From: Bosea vaviloviae
GTDB taxonomy: Bacteria; Pseudomonadota; Alphaproteobacteria; Rhizobiales; Beijerinckiaceae
Length of the DNA stretch: 64,000 bases
Direction of reading: 5' to 3'
NCBI RefSeq assembly: GCF_001741865.1
Contig: NZ_CP017147.1
Span: forward strand, 5,447,001 to 5,511,000
The number at the start of each line of letters is the position of its first letter. Within the stretch, counting starts at the first letter, position 1. Below, piece after piece: positions 9,284 to 18,812 of this stretch. The notes under the pieces are model-generated. The model was not told the DNA's origin. It did not search any database and saw nothing but the letters and a program-made list of their open reading frames with translations. The translations under genes and the position numbers were made by a program.

Positions 9284-10969
9284 TCAGGCCTGCGCGACCG
9301 CGGCGTTCAGCAAGCGCCCAGCCGCCGCCCTCGCCTCCTCGGTGATGCTCGCACCCGCCAGCATGCGGGCGATCTCCTCGCGCCGCGCCTGGTCGGCCAG
9401 CGCCGAAACACGGGTGACGGTGCGCGAGGCGCTGTCCCCGTCGAGCGCCGATTTGGCGATCAGGAAATGCTGCCCGGCCTTGGCAGCGACCTGCGGCGCA
9501 TGGGTTACCGAGATGACTTGAACCTTTTGCGCCAATCGCGCCAGGCGCTCGCCGATCGCATCCGCAACCGCGCCGCCGACGCCCGTGTCGATCTCGTCGA
9601 AAACAAGGGTCGGGGCCGAGCCACGCTCGGCCAGCACCACCTTCAGCGCCAGCATGAAGCGCGACAGCTCGCCGCCGGAAGCGACCTTCATCATCGGGCC
9701 CGGCCGCGTGCCGGGATTGGTCTCGACCCAGAACTCGGCGCGGTCGAAGCCTTCAGGGCCGCGCGCCGCCTCGTCTGTGTCGATCTGGGTGATGAAGCGC
9801 GCCCGCTCCAGCTTCAATGGCGGCAATTCTGCCTTGACCGCGCCATCGAGCCTGGCCGCAGCCTGCTTGCGTTCCGCAGACAAGGCCTTCGCCAGTTTGA
9901 CGAAGGCGGCCTCCGCCTCGCGCAATTCCGCCTCGAGCCGGCCGAGCGAGGTCTCGCTCTCATCGAGCGCCGCCAGATCGGCGACCATGCTCTCGGCGAG
10001 CACGGCCAGGCCGTCGACGGGCACATCGTATTTGCGCGCAGCGGCGCGCAAGGCGAACAGGCGCTCCTCGACGCGCTCCTGCTCGCGTGGATCGTATTCA
10101 GCCGCACGCATCGCCGCGGCCAGCGTCTCCGACGCCTCCTCCAGCGCGACGAGCGCGGTGTTGAGCGCGGCGAGCGACGGATCGATCAGGTCCGGCGCCT
10201 GCGCGGCACGGCGCTCCAGCCGGCGCAGCACGGCGGCGAGCGCCGGCACCGGGGAGCCCTGCCCGCCCACGGCCTCATGGGCGTCGATCAGGTCGCGCGC
10301 GACCTTCTCCGCCTGCATCATGCCTTGCCGGGTTGCGGCGAGGCTGTCTTCCTCGCCGGGCTGTGGCGCAAGCTTGCCGAGCTCCTGAACCGCATGGCGC
10401 AGGAAATCGGCCTCCTTGCGCGCCGCCTCGACGCGGATACGCTGTGCCTGCAAAGCCTGGCGTGCGCGCTTCAGCGTCTCGCTGGCCTCAGTCACAGCCG
10501 CGGACTGGCTTTCCAGCCCGCCGAAACCGTCGAGGATGAGGCGGTGCTGCGCCGGGTCGGTCAGGGCGCGGTCGTCATGCTGGCCGTGGATTTCGACGAT
10601 CGCCGCGCCGATCATCCGCAGGATCTGGACGCTGACCGGCTGGTCGTTGACGAAGGCGCGCGTGCGCCCGTCGGCATATTGCACCCGCCGCAGGATCAGG
10701 TCGCCATCGGTGTCGATTTCCTGCGCCTGCGCCAGGAGCCGCGCCGGGTGCTGCATCGGCAAGTCGAAAACCGCTCCGACCTGCCCTTGCGTCTCGCCAT
10801 GGCGCACGAGCCCGCCATCGCCGCGCCCGCCCAAAGCGAGCGCGAAAGCATCGAGCACGATCGACTTGCCGGCACCGGTCTCGCCGGTCAGCACGCTCAG
10901 GCCATCGCCGAAGCTCAGATCGAGCCGGTCGATCAAAACGATGTCACGGATCGAGAGCTGCGCCAGCAT
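9284..10969 (-). CDS. recN: DNA repair protein RecN
   Basis: A 561-residue SMC-like ATPase for double-strand-break repair. Walker A is GETGAGKS near the N-terminus, two coiled-coil arms fill the middle (rich in Ala/Glu/Arg heptads), and the C-terminal ATPase half has the signature ASGGELSRFMLALK, Walker B LVFDEIDTGVGG and the switch VTHAPQ. ATG 10969 opens MLAQLSIRDIVLIDRL, the usual RecN beginning. It lies 62 bp downstream of bamD and is likely in the same transcript. Confidence 0.97.
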   Translation of the reverse strand: MLAQLSIRDIVLIDRLDLSFGDGLSVLTGETGAGKSIVLDAFALALGGRGDGGLVRHGETQGQVGAVFDLPMQHPARLLAQAQEIDTDGDLILRRVQYADGRTRAFVNDQPVSVQILRMIGAAIVEIHGQHDDRALTDPAQHRLILDGFGGLESQSAAVTEASETLKRARQALQAQRIRVEAARKEADFLRHAVQELGKLAPQPGEEDSLAATRQGMMQAEKVARDLIDAHEAVGGQGSPVPALAAVLRRLERRAAQAPDLIDPSLAALNTALVALEEASETLAAAMRAAEYDPREQERVEERLFALRAAARKYDVPVDGLAVLAESMVADLAALDESETSLGRLEAELREAEAAFVKLAKALSAERKQAAARLDGAVKAELPPLKLERARFITQIDTDEAARGPEGFDRAEFWVETNPGTRPGPMMKVASGGELSRFMLALKVVLAERGSAPTLVFDEIDTGVGGAVADAIGERLARLAQKVQVISVTHAPQVAAKAGQHFLIAKSALDGDSASRTVTRVSALADQARREEIARMLAGASITEEARAAAGRLLNAAVAQA

Positions 10970-11031
10970 GGCGCTTAGCGCAGGCTTAAACGAGGGAACA
11001 TGCGCTGGCGACCTTCATGCCTGCCTTGTCT

Positions 11032-11955
11032 CTAGCGGAAACCGAATCCAGCAATGCCGGTCACGACGCGCGAAAAGCCATTGAAAGCTCGGCTGATATA
11101 GGAACCGCGATCCTCGCGCGGAGCCAGCCCGCCGCTCTCGAGCAGGACATAGGCGTCCTTGTACCAGGGACTGTCGGGGAAGTTATGCCCGAGCACGGCC
11201 GCCGCCGTCTGCGCCTCATTGGTGATGCCCAGCGCCATATAGGCCTCGGTCAGGCGCATCAGCGCCTCCTCGACATGGCGCGTGGTCTGGTACTTGGTGA
11301 TGACGTCGCGGAAGCGGTTCACGGCGCCGGTGTAGTTGCGCTTCTCCAGATAGAAGCGCCCGACATTCATCTCCTTGCCCGCGAGCTGGTCGCGCGCGAC
11401 GAGGACCTTCTCCTTGGCGTCGACGACATATTCCGACTTCGGGTATCTCTGCAGCAATTCGTCGAAGGCAGCGATCGCCTTCTCCGTCCGCTCCTGATCG
11501 CGCGTCGCGTCCGGGATCTGGTTATAATAGGACATCGCCATCAGATACTGCGCATAAGCAGCGTCAGGGCTCGCCGGGTTCTGCGCGATGAAGCGCTTCG
11601 AGGCGGTGATCGCGTCGTCCCATTTGCTCGCCTGGTAGTTCGTATAGGCGGACAGGATCAGGCCCTTCTTGGCGAAGGGGGAGAACGGCGCGTTCTTGTC
11701 GATCTCGCCGAATTTCTTGGTCGCGCCCTCGCTGTCACCGTTCTGCATCCGCGCCAGGCCCTCATTATAGAGCCTGTCGGCGGGAACGTCGGCGACGACC
11801 TCGGGCTTGTAGACCTCGGGCTTGTCGAAGGGATTCATGTTCGACAGCGTATCGCAGCCGCCGAGCATCAGGGCGACGCCAAGGGCAAGGCCCGTGCTGC
11901 TGCGCATCGATCCGGCGCGATGGATTGTCGGAATGGTCAGCCGCTTGACGCTCAC
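11032..11955 (-). CDS. bamD: Outer-membrane assembly lipoprotein BamD
   Basis: Essential lipoprotein of the BAM complex that inserts beta-barrel proteins. The precursor has a lipobox (LGGC, then DTLSNMNPF) and TPR repeats in the YfiO/BamD pattern (LYNEGLARMQNGD, AYTNYQASKWDDAI, AQYLMAMSYY, EYVVDAKEKV). I place the start at GTG 11955 because AGAGGA lies 8 nt before it; ATG 11907 is an alternative that would still leave a complete signal peptide. It sits between lpxC and recN, as in many alphaproteobacteria. Confidence 0.93.
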   Translation of the reverse strand: MSVKRLTIPTIHRAGSMRSSTGLALGVALMLGGCDTLSNMNPFDKPEVYKPEVVADVPADRLYNEGLARMQNGDSEGATKKFGEIDKNAPFSPFAKKGLILSAYTNYQASKWDDAITASKRFIAQNPASPDAAYAQYLMAMSYYNQIPDATRDQERTEKAIAAFDELLQRYPKSEYVVDAKEKVLVARDQLAGKEMNVGRFYLEKRNYTGAVNRFRDVITKYQTTRHVEEALMRLTEAYMALGITNEAQTAAAVLGHNFPDSPWYKDAYVLLESGGLAPREDRGSYISRAFNGFSRVVTGIAGFGFR

Positions 11956-12189
11956 GTCGTCTGTCCTCTTTCGATCGTCCCCGCTTAATGGGGAAGCATG
12001 CCTTACCTCAGACGCCGCCCGCGCGCCACCGTCGAAAACGAGACGCATGATCCGGAACAACCGGGCGAGTGGCGATAGCGGCGCGGAACCTGTCGCCCGC
12101 GCGAACATCCGGTGCGAGTCGATTCCAGCAGCGTACATTCGACAGAAAGCAGGCGAATGGAAGGCGCAGACGCGTCTTAGCAGCGCGCG

Positions 12190-13140
12190 TCAGTGCAAAT
12201 CCGGCGCGAAGGCGGCCGGTGCGGCCGCCGCCATCTGGACCGCACGCGGAGCGGCGTAAACCGGCTCGGCCTCGACGATCGCGTAATTGGCGCGGTCGGC
12301 GAACAGCGCCTCCAGGATGCGGACATTCATGCGATGGCCGCCGCAATAGGAGCGGAACTCGCCCTGGATCGGATAGCCGGCAAGCGCGAGATCGCCGATC
12401 GCGTCCAGCACCTTGTGGCGCACGAACTCATCGGCATAGCGCAGTCCTTCGGGATTGATGACCTTGTCGTCACCGATCGCGACCGTGTTGTCGAGCGAGG
12501 CGCCGAGCGCGAAGCCCGCCTTCCAGAGCTGCTCGACATCGCGCATGAAGCCAAAGGTCCGCGCACGGGAAATCTCACGGGCGTAAGCCACCGGCTCCAG
12601 GTCGAAGACCTTGCGCTGGCGGCCGATCACGGTGGTGTCGAAATCGATCTCGACATCCAGGCGGAAGCCCTCTTGATCCGACGGAAGCAATTCGGCGAAG
12701 GCGCGGCCATGCTCGATCCGCACCGCCTGCAGAATCTTGAGGTAGCGCCGGGCGGCCTGCAGCGTCGTGACGCCGACAGACTCGATCGCGTTGACGAATT
12801 CGGTGGCGCTGCCGTCCATGATCGGCATCTCGGGGCCGTCGATCTCGACGAGCACATTGTCGAGGCCAAGGCCGGCGCAGGCCGACATAAGATGCTCGAT
12901 GGTCGCGACCGAAGCCGAGGCCTTGTCACCGATCACGGTGCAAAGCTCGGTGGCGCTGACCTTGGTATGCTTGGCGTGGATCAATTGCGCCGGCTCGGCA
13001 TCCAGCCCCTTGCGCAGGAAGACCACGCCCGAATTGGCGCTGGAGGGCTTCAGGCAAATGGTGGCGGGTGCTCCGGAGTGCACGCCGATCCCGGTCAAGG
13101 TCACAGGGGCGCGCAGTGTCGTCTGCCGATCGAAGCTCAT
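12190..13140 (-). CDS. lpxC: UDP-3-O-acyl-N-acetylglucosamine deacetylase LpxC
   Basis: Zn2+-dependent deacetylase catalysing the committed step of lipid A synthesis. The 316-residue protein starts MSFDRQTTLRAPVTLTGIGVHSG, with the family motif GVHSG. Zn ligands are visible in TIEHLMSA (His), in ADEFVRHKVLDAIGDLAL (His and Asp), and the catalytic His in CGGHRMN. The Ala/Pro-rich tail is dispensable-looking. It lies downstream of ftsZ with a terminator between them and probably has its own promoter near 13273-13300. Confidence 0.97.
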   Translation of the reverse strand: MSFDRQTTLRAPVTLTGIGVHSGAPATICLKPSSANSGVVFLRKGLDAEPAQLIHAKHTKVSATELCTVIGDKASASVATIEHLMSACAGLGLDNVLVEIDGPEMPIMDGSATEFVNAIESVGVTTLQAARRYLKILQAVRIEHGRAFAELLPSDQEGFRLDVEIDFDTTVIGRQRKVFDLEPVAYAREISRARTFGFMRDVEQLWKAGFALGASLDNTVAIGDDKVINPEGLRYADEFVRHKVLDAIGDLALAGYPIQGEFRSYCGGHRMNVRILEALFADRANYAIVEAEPVYAAPRAVQMAAAAPAAFAPDLH

Positions 13141-13272
13141 CTGGTATCCAATCCTGATCGCCGGGAACGTGGCGGAGCCTGACATGGCTTCCGAACCGAC
13201 CGTCGCTGCGATGCCTCGGACATCAAACCCCTGGCCGAAGCCCTGCGCCGATGTCCCCGTTAGTGCAGATGC

Positions 13273-13300
13273 AACATAAGCGCTTCGGACAGGGTGACAA
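13273..13300 (-). promoter_or_regulatory. Candidate lpxC promoter
   Basis: On the minus strand TTGTCA (13295-13300) and TATGTT (13273-13278) are separated by 16 bp, about 130 bp before the lpxC ATG and just after the ftsZ terminator. The rest of the 311-bp ftsZ-lpxC gap shows no gene. Confidence 0.35.
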
Positions 13301-13390
13301 AATCACGCTTTCTTTCGCTGTGTTACAGCCCTCACAAAGCCAGGAAAAACTGATCATCCCGTTGATAAATATGGTTTTCCAGACATGAAC

Positions 13391-13422
13391 AAAGCCCGGC
13401 TCGCTGCAGCGCACCGGGCTTT
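13391..13422 (-). terminator. Intrinsic terminator of the ftsZ transcript
   Basis: A perfect 9-bp stem AAAGCCCGG / CCGGGCTTT (13391-13399 / 13414-13422) with a 14-nt loop, followed on the minus strand by GTTC. It begins about 30 bp after the ftsZ stop and marks the end of the dcw transcript. Confidence 0.8.
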
Positions 13423-13451
13423 GTAACGGAGGCGGAAGAACTGCCCTAGGG

Positions 13452-15146
13452 TCAGTTCGCCTGGCGGCGCAGGAAAGCGGGGATTTCCAGCTGGTCTTCC
13501 TCGCTGCTGCGATTCGGGGCGGCGCGACCCATCTGGTCGAGCTGACCCTGCGCCGGGCGCGCGGCCGGCTGCGCCGGACGGCGCATATATTCGGCATGGG
13601 CCGCGCTCGGTGCGGGCGCCGCGGCGGGAGGCTGCGGAGCCTGGCGCAGCGGAGCCTGCGGCTCGTGAGCCTCATCCTCCTTGCGGCCGAAGCCGACCGA
13701 GGCCAGGCGCTGCATCAGCGACATCCGCTTCTGGTCGGCGGAGTTCGGCGGCTGGGGAGCCGACTGCGCGCCACGCTGGGCCGCGATCTGGTTCTGCGCC
13801 GGCACCGGCAGATCCTCGATGCGGGGCATCCGCGTCGGGCGGATCACGGCGCGTTCCGGAGAAGGCGGAATGAAGCTGCTCTCCGGCATGGCCTGCTGCG
13901 GGACCGACAGCATCGGCTCGGGTGCCGGAGCCGCCGGCATCATCGCGCGCGGCTGGACCGGTTCGATATGGATGTCCTCGGTGATCGGAGCGGGCGCCGG
14001 GGCGCGCAGCGGCTCGGCCTGCTGCGGCATGCGCAGGTCCATGACAGGCTCAGGCGCCGGCGGCGGCGTGAAGCCGCGCACCGGAGCGCTGGTGCTGCGC
14101 AGGCGGGCTTCAGCCTTCAGGCGCTCGGCGACCTGGGCGATACGGGCCTCGGTCTCGTCCATCTCGGCCTGGGTGGTGACGGGCTTGTCGATGCCGGTCG
14201 CCACGACCGACACACGCACGATGCCTTCGAGCGATTCGTCGAAGGTCGCGCCAACGATGATGTTGGCCTCGGAATCGACCTCCTCGCGGATGCGGGTGGC
14301 GGCTTCGTCGACCTCATAGAGCTTCATGTCGCGCCCGCCGGTGATCGAGATCAACAGGCCGCGCGCACCCTTCATCGAGACGTCGTCGAGCAGCGGGTTG
14401 TTGATCGCGGCCTGAGCGGCCGACAGAGCGCGCTTCTCGCCCTGCGCCTCGCCGGTGCCCATCATCGCCTTGCCCATGCCGCGCATCACGGCGCGCACGT
14501 CGGCGAAGTCGAGGTTGATCAGGCCTGGACGCACCATCAGGTCGGTGATGCAGGCGACGCCGGAATAGAGCACCTGGTCGGCCATGCCGAAGGCGTCGGC
14601 GAAGCCGGTGGTCTCGTTGGCGACGCGGAACAGGTTCTGGTTCGGGATCACGATCAGCGTGTCGACCGCCTCGTTCAGCTCACCGATGCCGGCTTCCGCC
14701 ATGCGCATGCGGCGATGGCCCTCGAACTGGAACGGCTTGGTGACGACGCCGACGGTGAGAATGCCCATGTCGCGGGCAACGCGGGCGATCGCGGGAGCAG
14801 CGCCGGTGCCGGTGCCGCCGCCCATGCCGGCGGTGATGAAGACCATATGCGCGCCCGCCAGATGGTCGCGGATCTCGTCGATGACCTCTTCGGCCGCCGC
14901 GCGCCCGACTTCGGGCTGCGAACCGGCGCCAAGACCTTCAGTGACCTGCAGGCCCATCTGGATGATGCGCGAGGCGCGGCTGAGCGCCAGCGCCTGGGCG
15001 TCCGTATTGGCGACCACGAAGTCGACGCCGTCGAGACCGGCCTCGATCATGTTGTTCACGGCGTTGCCGCCGGCTCCACCAACACCGAACACCGTGATCC
15101 GGGGCTTGAGTTCCCGGATGTCCGGGGCTTGCAGATTCATCGCCAT
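13452..15146 (-). CDS. ftsZ: Cell division GTPase FtsZ
   Basis: Tubulin homologue forming the division ring. The GTPase part carries [12 protein letters not shown], the tubulin signature [10 protein letters not shown] and the T7-loop region [11 protein letters not shown]. At 564 residues it is much longer than E. coli FtsZ (383), because a Pro/Ala-rich linker of about 220 residues follows the core, as in other Hyphomicrobiales. The extreme C-terminus [11 protein letters not shown] is the conserved peptide that binds FtsA and other partners. AAGAGG precedes ATG 15146. Confidence 0.98.
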   Translation of the reverse strand: MAMNLQAPDIRELKPRITVFGVGGAGGNAVNNMIEAGLDGVDFVVANTDAQALALSRASRIIQMGLQVTEGLGAGSQPEVGRAAAEEVIDEIRDHLAGAHMVFITAGMGGGTGTGAAPAIARVARDMGILTVGVVTKPFQFEGHRRMRMAEAGIGELNEAVDTLIVIPNQNLFRVANETTGFADAFGMADQVLYSGVACITDLMVRPGLINLDFADVRAVMRGMGKAMMGTGEAQGEKRALSAAQAAINNPLLDDVSMKGARGLLISITGGRDMKLYEVDEAATRIREEVDSEANIIVGATFDESLEGIVRVSVVATGIDKPVTTQAEMDETEARIAQVAERLKAEARLRSTSAPVRGFTPPPAPEPVMDLRMPQQAEPLRAPAPAPITEDIHIEPVQPRAMMPAAPAPEPMLSVPQQAMPESSFIPPSPERAVIRPTRMPRIEDLPVPAQNQIAAQRGAQSAPQPPNSADQKRMSLMQRLASVGFGRKEDEAHEPQAPLRQAPQPPAAAPAPSAAHAEYMRRPAQPAARPAQGQLDQMGRAAPNRSSEEDQLEIPAFLRRQAN

Positions 15147-15250
15147 GGTTGCCTCTTTTGATCCTTGTCCGGCGCCTGGCGGGAGCCGTCCCGATTGCTA
15201 CGATTGACATTTGGCGCCGCCGGAAAAACGCCCCGGCGCGCCGTTACCCC

Positions 15251-16576
15251 TTAGAAACTTTCCTTCAGCCACCGGCCGACGCGGGAGAAATACCCGTCCG
15301 TTCCCGTGGCGAAATAAGCCGAGCTGGCGCGCGGCTCGAAATGCTCGACATGCGCCACCTGCGGATAGACCAGGAGCCCGACAGCCGCCGCGAAGGCCGG
15401 CCCCTTGCCCGCTTCCGGCAAGCCCTTGATGCCGAGCGGCCGGCCGGTGCGGACCTGTCCGCCGAGGATGCGGCGCGCCGCCTCCGGCAGGCCGGTGAGC
15501 TGGCAGGCGCCGCCGGTCAGCACGACGCGGCGTCCGGCCTGGGCGGAGAAGCCGGCATTGCTGAGCCTGTCGCGCACCAGTTCGAGGATCTCCTCGACGC
15601 GCGGCTTGATGATCCGCACCAGATGCGACTTGGCGAGGTGGTTGGGCATGTCGCGCTCGTCGTCATCGACCTGCGGCACGGAAATCATGTCGCGCTCGTC
15701 CGAGGCGCTGGAGATCGCCGAGCCGTGCAGCGTCTTCAGGCGCTCGGCCGCCGAGACGCGGGTGGAGAGCCCGCGCGCCACGTCCATGGTGATGTGGTTG
15801 CCGCCGACCGCGATCGCGTCGGCATGCATCAGATGGCCGCCGGAGAAGACGCCGAGACTCGTCGTGCCGCCGCCCATATCGACCACGACGACGCCCATCT
15901 CGGCCTCGTCATCGACCAGCACGGAGAGGCCAGAGGCGTAAGGCGTCGCGACGACCGCCTCGACCTCGAGATGGCAACGCTCGACTGCGAGCATGACATT
16001 GCGCGCGGCCGAGGCTTCGCTGGCGACGACATGCATGTCGACCGAGAGCTTGCCGCCGATCAGGCCGCGCGGATCGAGCACGCCGGGCGAGCCGTCGAGC
16101 GCATAGCCCGTGGGGAGCGCGTGCAGCACGGCCTTGCCGGGCTTGAGCGCATGCATCGCAGCCGCGGCCAGCACGCGCTTGACGTCGCTGTCGCCGACCG
16201 CGCCTGCGCGCAGGTCGACGCCCGCGGCATAATGCTGGGAGCCGAGCCGGCCGCCGGTCAGGTTGACGATGACCGATTGGACCTCGACCTTGGCCATGCG
16301 CTCGGCCGCGTCGACCGCCGCGCGGATCGCCCGCTCGGCGCTTTCGAGATCGATGATCGCCCCGCCCTTGAGGCCGAGCGAGCGCTGATGGCCGATGCCG
16401 ATGATGCGCGCGACATGGGTGCGGCCGCGCAGCCGTTCATTGGCCTCGGCCGGGTTCAGTTCGGCGATCAGGCAAACGACCTTGCTGGTACCGATGTCCA
16501 GAATCGACAAGGTCGCGCTCTTGCGCGACGACAAGGGCCGCATCCGCGGCGTCAGGCCCTGGGAGGTCAGATTCAT
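15251..16576 (-). CDS. ftsA: Cell division protein FtsA
   Basis: Actin-fold ATPase that tethers FtsZ to the membrane. The 441-residue sequence has the phosphate-1 motif LDIGTSKVVCLIAE, the phosphate-2 motif VVDMGGGTTSLGVF and the adenosine motif VLTGGACQLTGL. The tail GRVGRWLKESF is an amphipathic membrane-targeting helix. Its start overlaps the ftsQ stop by ATGA (16573-16576), showing translational coupling; a 104-bp gap separates it from ftsZ. Confidence 0.98.
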   Translation of the reverse strand: MNLTSQGLTPRMRPLSSRKSATLSILDIGTSKVVCLIAELNPAEANERLRGRTHVARIIGIGHQRSLGLKGGAIIDLESAERAIRAAVDAAERMAKVEVQSVIVNLTGGRLGSQHYAAGVDLRAGAVGDSDVKRVLAAAAMHALKPGKAVLHALPTGYALDGSPGVLDPRGLIGGKLSVDMHVVASEASAARNVMLAVERCHLEVEAVVATPYASGLSVLVDDEAEMGVVVVDMGGGTTSLGVFSGGHLMHADAIAVGGNHITMDVARGLSTRVSAAERLKTLHGSAISSASDERDMISVPQVDDDERDMPNHLAKSHLVRIIKPRVEEILELVRDRLSNAGFSAQAGRRVVLTGGACQLTGLPEAARRILGGQVRTGRPLGIKGLPEAGKGPAFAAAVGLLVYPQVAHVEHFEPRASSAYFATGTDGYFSRVGRWLKESF

Positions 16577-17538
16577 GCTTCGCCTCCCTTCTTCTTGGTC
16601 TTGCTCTTGAGCTGTTCGGCGCGGGCGCTGGCCGCCTCTTCCGACAATCGCATCACCACCCGGTCGGGTTGGCGCAGGTCGATCGCGAGCAGATCCTTGT
16701 CGAGCACGCGGAAATCGCTTTCGAGCCCGGCGAGCCGCTTCACCGCGACGCCAGGCTGCATCTCGGGCAGGCGCACATCCATTCCGTTGTCGAGCTTGAG
16801 TGTCCAGCGGCGTCCGGAGACGAGCGTCGCCGCCCGGATATGCGCCGCCAGCGGCCCGGCCTCGCCACGCAGCGCGATGTATTCGGCCGCGCGCAGATTG
16901 GCGCCGGGCCCGACGACGAGCGGCAGATGCGCGAAGCGTCCGTCATCCATCTTGTCGATCACCGTCCCGTCGGCTGCGATCACGAATAGGTCGCCCTTGA
17001 CCTGCCAGAGCGCGTAGGGCGCGCGCTCGACCAGCGTGATCGAGATCTCGCCCGGATAGAGCTTGCGGACCGCCGCCTCGCGAATCAGCGGCGTCGCCTC
17101 CAGGAGCTTGCGGGCCTGGTCGGCATCGAAGAAGGCGAGCGAGATCTTCGGATCAATCCCGGCGGCGACCAGGACCTCGACCTCGGACAGCTCCGTGAGG
17201 CCCGAGATCGTGACGCGGTCGATGCCGAGCCCGACCAGCCGGGCCAGCATGTGGTGCGGCTCGCCATAAGCCCGGCGCAAGGCCTCGACATGGCCGCCCA
17301 GAACACTGCCCGCGCCGATGCTCAGGCTCAGGAACCCGAGCGCAAGCCAGGTGCCGATGCGGCGCGGCAGGCGCTGCGCCAGAGGCACCGCGACCGCGCT
17401 GCGCCGCGAGCGGCGCAGCCAGCGCCCAGACCGCTCTCCGACGAGGAGTTGCGGCCCGGCGGCAGGGACCGGCAAGCGGGAGGTGGCTGTCGCCATCACC
17501 GCATTCACCGATCGAGGGAGGCGTCCTCCACCATCCAT
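16573..17538 (-). CDS. ftsQ: Cell division protein FtsQ
   Basis: Bitopic divisome protein. After a basic cytoplasmic N-terminus there is one membrane helix (GTWLALGFLSLSIGAGSVLGG), then a POTRA-type domain (RVTISGLTELSEVEVLVAAG) and the FtsQ/DivIB beta domain (VERAPYALWQ, VIDKMDDGRFAHLPLVVG). The ATG at 17538 overlaps the ddl 3' end by 34 bp; ATG 17496 (MATATSRLP), just after the ddl stop, is an equally plausible start. Stop overlaps ftsA. Confidence 0.93.
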   Translation of the reverse strand: MDGGGRLPRSVNAVMATATSRLPVPAAGPQLLVGERSGRWLRRSRRSAVAVPLAQRLPRRIGTWLALGFLSLSIGAGSVLGGHVEALRRAYGEPHHMLARLVGLGIDRVTISGLTELSEVEVLVAAGIDPKISLAFFDADQARKLLEATPLIREAAVRKLYPGEISITLVERAPYALWQVKGDLFVIAADGTVIDKMDDGRFAHLPLVVGPGANLRAAEYIALRGEAGPLAAHIRAATLVSGRRWTLKLDNGMDVRLPEMQPGVAVKRLAGLESDFRVLDKDLLAIDLRQPDRVVMRLSEEAASARAEQLKSKTKKKGGEA

Positions 17539-18428
17539 TTGACGAGTTCACCGAAGTTCATGCCCGCATGGGCGGCCAATTCGGGCACCAAGCTCGTTTC
17601 GGTCATGCCGGGCTGCGTGTTGACTTCCAGCCAGACGAGAGTGTCGGTCTCGTCGTCATAGCGGAAGTCAGACCTGCTAACGCCCCGGCACCCGATTGCT
17701 TGATGCGCCGTTAACGCACACTCTTCGATCTGCTGGTAAATTTTTGGTAAAATTTGAGCCGGGCAGATGTGGATCGAACCACCTTTCGTGTATTTCGCAT
17801 CGTAGTCGTAGAACTCCCCGGTCGAGGCCCGGATCTCGGTCACGCCCAGCGACTTGCCGCCCATGACGGCGCAGGTCAGCTCGCGCCCCCTGACGAAGCC
17901 TTCAGCCAACAGCGTATCGCCGCAGGGCCAGTCCTCGCGGGCGATCTCCTGCGGCGGGTGCTCGCGGCCCTTCTTGACGATCACGACGCCGACGGACGAG
18001 CCCTCATTGATCGGCTTGAGCACGTAAGGCGGCTGCAGAACGTGTTTTTTTGCCGCATCGAAGCGTGAAACCACGATTCCATGCGCCACCGGCACGCCGG
18101 CTGCCGCCGCGACGAGCTTCGCCTTGTCCTTGCGAATCGCGAGCGCCGAGGCGAGCACGCCCGAATGCGTGTAGGGAATGCGCAAAATCTCGAGCACGCC
18201 CTGAATCAGGCCATCCTCGCCGAAGCGGCCATGCAGCGCGTTGAAGGCGACATCGGGGCGCAGGTCGGCGAGCACCTGAGCAATGTCGCGCTGCACGTCG
18301 ATGCGCGTGACGCGGAAGCCGACGCTCTCCAGCGCCTTGGCGCAGGCCGTGCCGCTGCTGAGGCTGACCTCCCGCTCAACGGACCATCCGCCCATCAGCA
18401 CTGCGACGTGTTTGGTCATCGGGGTCAT
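17505..18428 (-). CDS. ddl: D-alanine--D-alanine ligase
   Basis: Makes the D-Ala-D-Ala dipeptide for peptidoglycan, using ATP. The 307-residue protein has the N-terminal MGGWSVEREVSLSSG loop, the HGRFGEDG motif, the ATP-grasp YVLKPINEGSSVGV, and the Mg-binding end LEVNTQPGMTETSLVPE. Ser/Tyr residues typical of Ddl B-type enzymes are present (EFYDYDAKY). It directly precedes ftsQ. Upstream it is separated from murB by the inserted brnT-brnA pair. Confidence 0.97.
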   Translation of the reverse strand: MTPMTKHVAVLMGGWSVEREVSLSSGTACAKALESVGFRVTRIDVQRDIAQVLADLRPDVAFNALHGRFGEDGLIQGVLEILRIPYTHSGVLASALAIRKDKAKLVAAAAGVPVAHGIVVSRFDAAKKHVLQPPYVLKPINEGSSVGVVIVKKGREHPPQEIAREDWPCGDTLLAEGFVRGRELTCAVMGGKSLGVTEIRASTGEFYDYDAKYTKGGSIHICPAQILPKIYQQIEECALTAHQAIGCRGVSRSDFRYDDETDTLVWLEVNTQPGMTETSLVPELAAHAGMNFGELVKWMVEDASLDR

Positions 18429-18517
18429 GGCTCCCTGTTACGGCGAACCTCGACCCATCATGGTTAATGCAGCGTTAAGAGATGGCGCGAGAGCCGGCGG
18501 CAGGAGTCGGAACCTGC

Positions 18518-18555
18518 ATATACAAGATTGTCTCGCGACCCATTATCTTGTATAT
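18518..18555 (+). promoter_or_regulatory. Inverted-repeat operator of the brnTA pair
   Basis: Arms ATATACAAGAT (18518-18528) and ATCTTGTATAT (18545-18555) are perfect 11-bp inverted repeats; the right arm ends 8 bp before the brnT ATG. BrnA-type ribbon-helix-helix antitoxins repress their own promoters at such palindromes, so this is the likely autoregulation site. Confidence 0.75.
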
Positions 18556-18563
18556 ACGAATTA

Positions 18564-18812
18564 ATGAGAAGCCTGTGGGACGAGCGCAAGCGGCGAGCGA
18601 ACCTCCTGAAGCACGGTCTCGACTTCGCGGTGCTGGACGCAGAATTCCTCGCAAGAGCTTATATCGGTCCGGCCAAGCGCGATCGGCTGCGGGCCATCGG
18701 TGAAGTCGATGGCGTCGTGACCGTCATTTTCGTCAAGCCGGGCACAGAAGGGCTTTCGATCGTCAGCATGCGCCCCGCCTCACAGAAGGAAAGGAAGCTG
18801 CTCGATGCCTAA
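18564..18812 (+). CDS. brnT: BrnT-family ribonuclease toxin
   Basis: An 82-residue toxin of the type II BrnT/BrnA family, a RelE-like ribonuclease. Diagnostic are the N-terminal WDERKRRANLLKHGLDF, the central GPAKRDRLRAIGEVDG and the C-terminal IVSMRPASQKERKLL, with the conserved Lys/His and Arg residues in place. ATG 18564 is used because the family begins right before this W-D-E segment and the palindromic operator ends 8 bp upstream. The 3' end overlaps brnA by 8 bp. It lies on the plus strand inside the otherwise minus-strand dcw cluster. Confidence 0.88.
   Translation: MRSLWDERKRRANLLKHGLDFAVLDAEFLARAYIGPAKRDRLRAIGEVDGVVTVIFVKPGTEGLSIVSMRPASQKERKLLDA

Noticed and set aside
15149..17017. 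622-codon plus-strand open frame opposite ftsA and ftsQ
   Set aside because: It is antisense to conserved division genes, and its composition is that of a reverse-complement shadow.
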